In this document: positions 56,121 to 64,000 of the stretch, piece after piece | How positions within the stretch are numbered: the first letter of the stretch is position 1 | How the letters are laid out: every line of letters begins with the position of its first letter | Source: Prorocentrum cordatum | Lineage: Eukaryota; Sar; Dinophyceae; Prorocentrales; Prorocentraceae | Direction: 5' to 3' | Length of the DNA: 64,000 nucleotides | Assembly (NCBI GenBank): GCA_963575745.1 | Contig: CAUYUJ010014604.1 | Span: 333,087-397,086, forward strand | The notes under the pieces: generated by a model | Databases searched by the model: none | The model's input: the letters and a program-made list of their open reading frames with translations, nothing else | What the model was told of the DNA's origin: nothing | Made by a program: the position numbers and the translations under genes

Positions 56121-56694
56121 AAATGCGAAGGCCCTCTCGGCCCAGCAGCGGCAGTGCCACTGGCTCTTGAGGGGGTGCTGGGCGCGGACGCCAGACAGCC
56201 CCGCCCAGTGACGATAGAGCTCGCAGCTGCCGTGGACTCCCTGTCGTGGCAGGCGCCGGCTCATGGGTGGAGGACCCGCAGAAGACAGCCGTGCATCGCC
56301 TCCATTCCTGGTCAGGGCCGTCCTGGGCCCTCGGTTGGTGTGCGGGTCCTCCCGGCCTCGACCAGGAGATCTACCCACGGGGCCCAAGATGGCCATGGCC
56401 TGGGGCGGTGGTGGTGCACAGCCGCCTGCCCCGGAGAGGAGCTGAGCATGTCCAAGCACATGGCCCGTGGTCGGTGTGCAGCCCCGAGGGCAAGGGGCGC
56501 CCAGGACCGGCCAGATGGCTGGACCCTCCAGAGGCCCAGCAACATCAGTTCAGAGGTGGCCGTATCGCTGTTTCCTCCCAACCATCCTGTGGTGTTGGGT
56601 CTCCGTTTTGAAGAGACAGCGCCCCGCGTGCCTCACTCCTTCTTTTCTCCTATTTCTCCCGCCTCCCATCCCTGCCTCTGCCCTCCACCGTACC
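56121..56694. other. No confident gene downstream of exon 5
   Basis: The exon 5 frame stays open, but without family motifs. CCTGTGGTGTTGGGTCT and AAGAGACAGCGCCCCGCGT (56588-56627) recur at 57187-57220, so part is repeat. Confidence 0.4.
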
Positions 56695-57075
56695 CATGTC
56701 GGCACACCCCTCACACATCTCGTGGCCCCATAGGTACTCCACCGAAGGTCCCTGTGGCACAGTCTGCATGGCGTACCGGCACCCGATTCGGCACACCCCT
56801 CACACGTTTCGTGGCCCCATAAGGGGCTCCACGGAAAGAGCCCGGGTGGCACAGTTCACCTGGCGCACCCGCACCCGATTCGGCACACCCTTCAGGCCCT
56901 ATAGGGAGCTCTTCCGAAGGCCCCAGTGGCACAGTCCGCATGGCGCGCACACGCACCTCATTCGGAACAGCCCTCATACGTTTTGTGGTACCATAGGGAG
57001 CTCCACCAAAGGTCCTAGCGGCACAGTCCGCATGGCGTAACCGCACCCATTTCGGCACACCCCTCACATGTTTCG
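56695..57075. repeat. Array S, locus 3
   Basis: Five units of TCGGCACACCCCTCACACGT, TCGTGGCCCCATA, GGAGCTCCACCGAAGG and TGGCACAGTCCGCATGGCG. Confidence 0.85.
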
Positions 57076-57289
57076 TGCCCCCACTGGGAGCTCTACTGAA
57101 AACGACTTTCACAGCTGCGGTAGTTACACATGCAGATGGTTGGGCTCTACGCAAGGAGAGGCTGGTCTGTATTTGCCAACGATCCTGTGGTGTTGGGTCT
57201 TGTTTTGAAGAGACAGCGCCCCGCGTCCCACCTCCTCCTCCTGCTCCCTTCTCCCTCCTCCCATTCCTGCCTCTGCCCTCCACATATGT

Positions 57290-57326
57290 TCATCGTCATC
57301 ATTATCATCATCACCATCATCATCAA

Positions 57327-57359
<33 letters not shown>

Positions 57360-57460
57360 GATCATCATCATCATACGCATAAGCATCACCAACATCAGCA
57401 TTGTCATCATCACCACCACCATAATCACCATCATCATCATCATCACCACCAGCACCCTCG

Positions 57461-57509
<49 letters not shown>

Positions 57510-58132
57510 TATCATCAACATCAATAACATTGTCATTTTCGTCGTTACCGCCGCCGTCGTCGTCGTCGTCGTCGCCAGCATCGTCGTCATTAATATGATC
57601 AGCATCATTATCATCATCACCACCATCATCATCATCAGCATCATCATCATCATCATCATTATCCGCATCTTCATCATCATGATCATCAACATCATCATCA
57701 TGATCATCAGCATCATCGTCACCATCATCGCCATCACCATCATCACCGTTATCATCATCACCATCACCATCTCCATCACCACCACCATACCATCACAAAC
57801 ACCAGCACCCTCATCATGATCAGCATCATCGTCAGCAGTACCATCATCACCATCATTATCATCATCATCATCATCACCAGCACCAGCATCACCATTTTCA
57901 TCTCATCATCACAATCATAATCTTCATCGTCATCGTATTGTCATCACCATGATCACAATTATCATCAGCATCATTATCATAACCACCATCATGATCATCA
58001 GCAGCATCATCATCATCGCCATCACCATCATCATCATCATCACCATCACCAGCACCATCGTCATCATCATCACCATCATCATCATCACCATCATCATCAT
58101 CGTGCTCATGACCGCCATCGTCATCGTCACCG

Positions 58133-58183
<51 letters not shown>

Positions 58184-58477
58184 CCTGCATCGTCATCGTC
58201 ATCACCATCATCATCACCACCATCAGCATCACCGTTTCCACCACCACCACCATCGTCATCATCACCACAATCAGCACCACCATCATCATCACCATCGTCA
58301 TCGTCATCACCATCTTCCTCATCCTCATCGTCATCATCCTCATCATCATCACCATCACCATCATCATCATCATCACCTTCATCATCAGCATTATCATTAT
58401 CATCATCATCATCGCCACCACCATCATCATCATAATCATCATCAGCATCATCCTCATCATCGTCCTCATCACCATCG

Positions 58478-58563
<86 letters not shown>

Positions 58564-58565
58564 AG
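57290..58565. repeat. CAT microsatellite, 1.28 kb
   Basis: CAT/ATC with CAC and GTC variants, lying between two S arrays. Frames of 200-490 codons over it are by-products. Confidence 0.94.
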
Positions 58566-58566
58566 C

Positions 58567-58895
58567 ATCGATTCGGCACACCTCTCACACGTTTCGTGGC
58601 CCTATACGGAGCTCCACCGAAGGCCCCAGTGGCACAGTCCGCATGGCGCACCCGCACCCGATTCGGCACGGCCCTCATCCGCACACCCATTACACGTTTC
58701 GTGGGCCATGGGGAGCTCCACCGAAGGCCCAGCGGCAGGGCCCGCATTGCGGCACCGCACCCAGTTCGGCGCACCTCTCACCAGCCTTATGGCCCCAGAG
58801 GGAGCTCCGCCGAAGGCCCCAGTGGCTGCGTTCGCATGCGTTCCCCCGCCCATGTCGGCACACCCTCACACGTTTCGTGGCCCCATTGGGAGCTG
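58567..58895. repeat. Array S, locus 4
   Basis: Four units as in locus 3, followed by CACTTGCATATGGTTGGGCC, a flank also seen after locus 3 (ACACATGCAGATGGTTGGGC). Confidence 0.83.
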
Positions 58896-59437
58896 CCCCC
58901 TCTTGCGTCCCACCTGCTTTGCGGTATTCACACTTGCATATGGTTGGGCCTTTCGACAGATATTTTTTGGGCCTCCAGGGGTCCCCGTTCTTAGATGCTC
59001 GTTGTGGGGACTTTGGGACCACCTAACGCATCTGTTCGACTCTAGTTCGAATTGGTTTCGACTTTCGTTCAACTCTAGCTCGACTCAAGCTCGACTCAAG
59101 GCCAACTCAAGTTCGACTCAAATCGACGGACGTTCGACGCAGCATCGACGCATGAGTGGAGCGAGTGTCGCCAGTAGGGTCCCTAGAACGAGCGTCGAAC
59201 CGTCCTGGCTGCTCCTGGCGCCCCCTCCCCTGGTCCATGGGGCTGCACGGCCGACCACCTGCACGTGGCAGCCGACTGTTCAGGGTGGCCTCTGGAGCCG
59301 GCTACGCTCGGGGCTTGCAGCGGCGGGCGGGCCACTATGGCCGCCCACGCCGGCTCGAGCGGGGCGGCCTCGGCACCGCTGGGCGGGAGGCGCTCGGCTC
59401 TCCAGGAAAAGATCGGAATAAGAGCAAATGGCATAAG

Positions 59438-59589
59438 CATAGACTTTCGGAGCTCCGCGCGGATTTTCTTGCATCGGCGCAAGGCCGCTCTGGCGGCGCC
59501 TCTGGCGCCGCCTGTTGAGCGTTCCGCGCGACAGGGAGGAGGGTCCAGCGCCGATCCAATAAACTCGCGCCGACCTCCAGAAGTTTATG
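59438..59589. mobile_element. IR-1 element, copy c
   Basis: Left arm CATAGACTTTCGGAGCTCCG, right arm CGACCTCCAGAAGTTTATG, with interior GGCGGCGCCTCTGGCGCCGC. 58896-59437 has CTCGACTCAAG repeats (59040-59130) and no clear gene. Confidence 0.73.
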
Positions 59590-59769
59590 TTCATGCAGTT
59601 TTTTCTCTTTCTCATGATGTAGCTCAATCAGGACGGTGCTCACCTGCTTCGACATCGTGTCGCGCCGTCAGCCATCTCTTGCAGCGATGGGTCGTGCGCA
59701 GGGTAAGCACGACCACTGCTATGTATCAAAGGTTGGGGGGTTGGAACGGAAGTGACCACAACTGGGAGA

Positions 59770-60124
59770 TCGGTTTCGGTTTCGGTTCGTGTCGTGCGTG
59801 CGGGCGAGGCGAAGCTGCTGGAGTTCCATCCGTAGTAGAGGCCATCTATTGCCAAAAGGGCCGCCCCCCGAGCGCCAGGCGTGGCCCTTGGTTGTCCCGA
59901 TGGTTGTCCCCATGGTTGCCCCGATGGTTGTCCCGATGGTTGTCCCGATGGTTGTCCCGATGGTTGTCCCGATGGTTGTCCCGATGGTTGTCCCGATGGT
60001 TGTCTCGATGGTTGTCCCGATGGTTGTCCCGATGGTTGTCCCGATGGTTGTCCCGATAGTTGCCCCGATATGTGTCCCGATGCTTGTCCCGATTGTTGTC
60101 CCGATGGTTGTCCCGATGGTTGAC
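59770..60124. repeat. 60-bp core plus 12-bp minisatellite
   Basis: The core GTTCGTGTCGTGCGTGCGGG is the reverse complement of that at 19530-19590. The minisatellite GGTTGTCCCGAT repeats about 20 times (59885-60124) and is the complement of the one in element N copy 1. Confidence 0.85.
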
Positions 60125-60398
60125 ATATAGATCGATCGCTAGATAGATACATGTATGCATGTGTGTATGTATTCATATATACATTTAGATAGAGATATAG
60201 ACACACGCGTCCATATATATATACATATGTAGATAATCGATATTTGTGTACATATCCATATTTATATATATAGAGTTGGATATCCTTATAGAGCGACCGA
60301 AAGAAATACACATATGTATAGCTATGTCTCTCTCTATATAGATCTATTGATTAAGCTATTGATTGCTTGAGTCATTGGTTGGCGGATGGACTGATACA

Positions 60399-60434
<36 letters not shown>

Positions 60435-60945
60435 TGTATATACATATACAGATATCTATCGTTGTCCTGAACCGATAACTCGATATATAGGTCGATAGAT
60501 CGATGGGCAGATGTGCGCGGCAATAAAGAATGAAGAAGCCACCAAATAGCCCAGAACCATCGCACATCGACCGCCTCCCCCTTCTCCCCAAACCTCCTTA
60601 TCTCCCGTAGGTGGTCCTATCGCTATATACGTATGTATGCATGCATGCATGCATGCATGCATGCATGTATGTATGTATGTATGTATGTATGTATGTATGT
60701 ATGTATGTATGTATGTATGTACGTATGTGTGTGTGTATGTATGTATATATGTATGCATGTATGTATGTATGCATGCATGCATGTATGTATGTATGTATGC
60801 ATGCATGTATGTATGTATGTATGTATGTATGTATGTATGTATGCATGTATGCATGTACGTATGTATGTATGTATGTATGTATGTATGTATGTATGTATGT
60901 ATGTATGTATGTTTGCATGTGTATTTACACACACATATATATATA

Positions 60946-60987
<42 letters not shown>

Positions 60988-61000
60988 GGGGGGGCAGCCC
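60125..61000. repeat. TATG, CATG and (TA)n microsatellites
   Basis: TATG runs at 60400-60440 and 60633-60930, TA at 60945-60984. 60441-60632 is mixed and gene-free. Confidence 0.9.
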
Positions 61001-61249
61001 CGGGGCCCGAAAACAGCCGCCTCGACCCTCCATGGGAGTACCAGGGCTCATTTTCCTTGTGTTTTTACAGGGTTTTGGCGTCCCGGGCCTTGGAGGCGTA
61101 TCTGAGTAGGCCGGGGGGGGGGGCCAAAATCGGTGCCGTCATCCCACATGGCCGCCCCCCCGAACCTTAGGGGGGTCACAGACCCCCCGGGACTGCCCTG
61201 GGCCGCTTCCAATTTGCCCACGACAGGCCACGCGGGCCGTAGAGATGGT

Positions 61250-64000
61250 CAAGCAAGCCTGAAGAGGCCCCGAAGACGCCCAAGAGCGCCCCAAGAGGGC
61301 CCGAGATGGTTTCAAGATGGCCGACGAGGGCCCCAAGAGGGCCTTCAAGAGGCAAAAATCGGCCCATTCATTCCGTAAAACGTACAATTTCAGCATACTC
61401 GCTGGCTTCGTCTTCACAGTGCCCCAGACGCCCCCGCGGAGCCCCAACACAGCCCAAGTGAGACCCAAGAGGGCCCCAGACGGCCCAAAAGGGTCGGCCT
61501 GTGGGGCTCATGGAACCCCTGAGGCGGCCCAAGAGGCCTCGAAGCCGGCCCAGGTGGCCCCCAATACGGCCTCAGGGAGGCCCAAGAGGGCCCCGTTCGA
61601 AGTCATGTTCCCGGAAGCCTCTCCGGGAACATGATTTCCGGGTTCCCAGGGCCCCCTAGAGGGCCACATGACAGCCTCAGCGAGGCCCAAGAGGGCCCCA
61701 AGAGCGCCCGAGATGGCTTGAACGGAACCCCCCAAGACGACCCAAGAGGCCCCGAAGCTGGCCCAGAATGCCCCCGGCCTCAGGGAGGCCCAAGCGGGCC
61801 TCGTTCGACATCATGTTCCCCGAAGCCTCTCCGCTCTCCGGGAACATGACTTCCGGGTTCCCAGGACGCCCAAGAGGTCCACAAGACAGCCTCAGCGAGG
61901 CCCCATAGGGCCCGAGATGGCTTCAAGATGGCCGAAGAGGGCCCCAAAAGGGCTTTCAAGAGGCAAAAATCAGCCCGTTCCTGTAGCATACTCCCTTGCT
62001 TCGTCTACACAGTGCCCCAGACGCCCCCGCGGAGCCCCAACACAGCCCAAGAGAGACCCAAGAGGGCCCCAGATGGCCCAAAAGGATCGGCCTGTGGGGC
62101 TCACGGAACCCCCAAGACGGCCCAAGAGGCCCCGAAGCCGGCCCAGGAGGCCCCCAAGACGGCCTGGGAGGCCCAAGAGGGCCCCGTTCGAAGTCATGTT
62201 CCCGGAAACCTCTCCGGGAACATGATTTCCGGGTTCCCAGGGCCTGGCCCCAGGACAGCCTCAGCGAGGCCCAAGAGGGCCCGAGATGGCTTCAAGATGG
62301 CCGAAGAGGGCCCCAAGAGGGCCTTCAAGAGGCAAAAATCAGCCCGTCCCAGTAGTAAAACGTACATTTTCAGCATATTCCCTTGCTTCGTCTACGCAGT
62401 GCCCCAGACGCGTTTGAGGAGCCCCAGCACAGCCCAAGAGAGACCCAAGAGGGCACAAGACGGCCCAAAAGGGTCGCCCCGTGGGGCTCACGGAACCCCC
62501 CAAGACGGCCCAAGAGGCCCCAAAGCCGGCCCAGGAGGCCCCCAAGACGGCCTCCAGGAGGCCCAAGAGGGCCTCGTTCGAAGTCATGTTCCCAGAAGCC
62601 TCTCCGGGAACATGATTTCCGGGTTCCCAGGCCGCCCAAAGACAGCCCCCAGAGGCCCCGGACACGCCGAAAATGGCCTCAGGACGGCCGACGACGCCGC
62701 CAAAACGCCCCAAGAGCGCCTCCAGAGGCCCCTCCAAAGGGCACCAGAAACAGAAAATCATGCATTTTTGAAGCATGCTTGCGCTCTCCCCATGTTCCGC
62801 CTCCCCACGGTCCCGGACCGCGTCAGAGGCCCTTTCAGATCGCTCCAAGACGGCCGAAGAGGCTCCCAAGAAGGCCCAGAGACGGCCCAGGAGGCCCCCC
62901 TGATAAGTCAAGAGGGCCTCGAGAGCTCCCGAAGAGAGCCCCAAGAGCGACCCAAGAGGGCCCGAAGAGCGCGACATTTCAAGGTCTCCGGCCTGAGAGG
63001 CTCCTAGGACGCCCCCGGAGGCCATCAAGAGGCTCCTAAGAAGCCCCGTGAGGCTCCCAAGAGGCCCCCCCGGAAGCCCTAATAGGCCCCCAAGTGGCCC
63101 CCAGGGAAGCCCCCTGCGGGCCCCAAAGACACTTCGGTAAATCGTATTTCCCAGAGCTTTCGGGGAACATGATTCCTTGGGCTTCCGCCCACCGCCCCAA
63201 CCATGTTTCCAATAGGCTCGCCGACAAGGCCAAGGCGCCCCTCGGTAAGCCCCCAGAGGCCCCCCTCTTAGAGAGCCGAACAAATCATGCTCCCAGAAAG
63301 CTTCCCGGGAACATGATTCTCTATCTCGGAGTAGGCCCGGGGGGGGGGCGGGCCGCTGCCTGTTCCCCCCATCGGTGCCCCCCACCGGGGGTTGCGGGGG
63401 GGGTCCATGCTCCCGAGGCGGCCCGAGCCCGCCCCGAAGCAGGCCACGACAGGCTAAGGGGGTCCCGAGAGGGCCCAAGACGGTCCCACGAGGCCCCGAA
63501 GACGCCCAAGATGCCCTCAAGACAGCCGACGAGGACTCCAACACACTCCAGGACGGACTCGAGAGGCTCCCCAAGAGGGCCCTGGAAGGCAAGATTCGCT
63601 GGTTTTCCGAGTGTTTTGGATTTGGGCGTTCTAGCTTTTTCCGCTTTCCAGCGCTCCCTCACGGCCTCGGAGGCCCTTCAGATTGTTCCAAGGCCCACGA
63701 GGCCCGGAAGAGGGCCCCAAGACGGCCCGGGATGCTCCCCAGACAACCCAAGTGTGCCCCAAGAGCGCGCCAAGAGAAGACCCAGAGGGGTCCCGAGGCG
63801 GCCTGGGCCCGCCCCGAAGCAGGCCACGACAGGCTAATGGAGGTCCCGAGAGGGCCCTAGACGGTCCCAAGAGGCCCCGAAGACGCCCAAGATGCCCTCA
63901 AGACGGCCGACGAGGACTCCAACACGCTCCAGGACGGACTCAAGAGGCTCCCCAAGAGGGCCCTGGAAGGCCAGATTCAATAATTTTCCAATTGTTTTTG
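61250..64000. repeat. Higher-order repeat, GGCCCAAGAGG family (reverse)
   Basis: Reverse-orientation relative of 1-1270 and 13385-14060. Units of about 210-390 bp each carry a hairpin TCATGTTCCCGG / CCGGGAACATGA (61603-61634, 61811-61850, 62194-62225, 62584-62615; weaker at 63150 and 63288) and a block TTCGTCTACACAGTGCCCCA. A pair of near-identical stretches lies at 63420-63600 and 63800-63980. Confidence 0.82.

Noticed and set aside
57949-59421. 490-codon plus-strand frame
   Set aside because: Isoleucine/threonine repeat from CAT microsatellite fused to S-array text.
61928-63007. 359-codon frame with PKRAP-like repeats
   Set aside because: Translation of the GGCCCAAGAGG higher-order repeat; similar peptides appear in other frames and on the other strand.

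Overview
This window looks like nuclear DNA of a dinoflagellate. Four observations support that. (1) A near-perfect copy of the dinoflagellate 22-nt spliced leader (21 of 22 positions) lies at 24364-24385. (2) Two LINE-type retrotransposons carry dinoflagellate-style reverse transcriptases. (3) A multi-exon gene is best explained with GC-AG and perhaps GA-AG introns, which are typical of dinoflagellates. (4) The DNA is GC-rich, with very long microsatellites and short inverted-repeat elements in the introns. The species cannot be read from the sequence. The large introns and repeat load suggest a lineage such as Prorocentrum or Polarella, but that is a guess. No bacterial operon, rRNA, tRNA or CRISPR array is visible. 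Most long open frames are shadows of simple repeats.

Layout. 1-20.5 kb is almost gene-free: a degenerate repeat built on GGCCTCTTGG-like words, a CCG tract, a threefold tandem repeat of about 700-850 bp (4.5-6.8 kb), two adjacent satellites of about 32 bp period (6.9-9.1 kb), long GT/GC, GGA and GAT tracts, and the first copy of a non-coding element called element N here (16.3-18.1 kb). 20.6-30.3 kb holds a decayed LINE (A: ORF1-like piece, endonuclease, RT, RNase H) split by a younger LINE (B, 24.27-29.34 kb). B is flanked by 22-bp direct repeats and carries the spliced-leader relic near its 5' end. 30.3-36.2 kb is a mosaic of modular repeats in alternating orientation, with element N copy 2 inserted in one module. 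36.6-56.1 kb holds coiled-coil exon candidates and then a spread-out plus-strand gene. That gene has five recognisable exons (43045-43229, 43814-43891, 46472-46562, 55264-55578, 55971-about 56120) and resembles OST-HTH/LOTUS-domain proteins. Its introns are filled with inverted-repeat elements, microsatellites, element N copy 3 and a broken coiled-coil ORF. 56.7-64 kb is tandem arrays, a 1.3-kb CAT microsatellite, a 12-bp minisatellite, TATG tracts and a higher-order repeat with a conserved hairpin.

How the parts work together. The host coding signal is one candidate gene. Everything else is mobile or repetitive DNA that has enlarged its introns and flanks. Three layers of insertion can be read: LINE B in LINE A in a CTATGTGGTG-type repeat, and element N inside the TTG tract of a modular repeat. 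Two inverted-repeat families (here IR-1 and IR-2) have copies inside inferred introns of the host gene, one ending 21 bp from an acceptor. This is the arrangement expected of introner-like elements. Family names IR-1, IR-2, IR-3, N, S and R1 are labels made up for this annotation.
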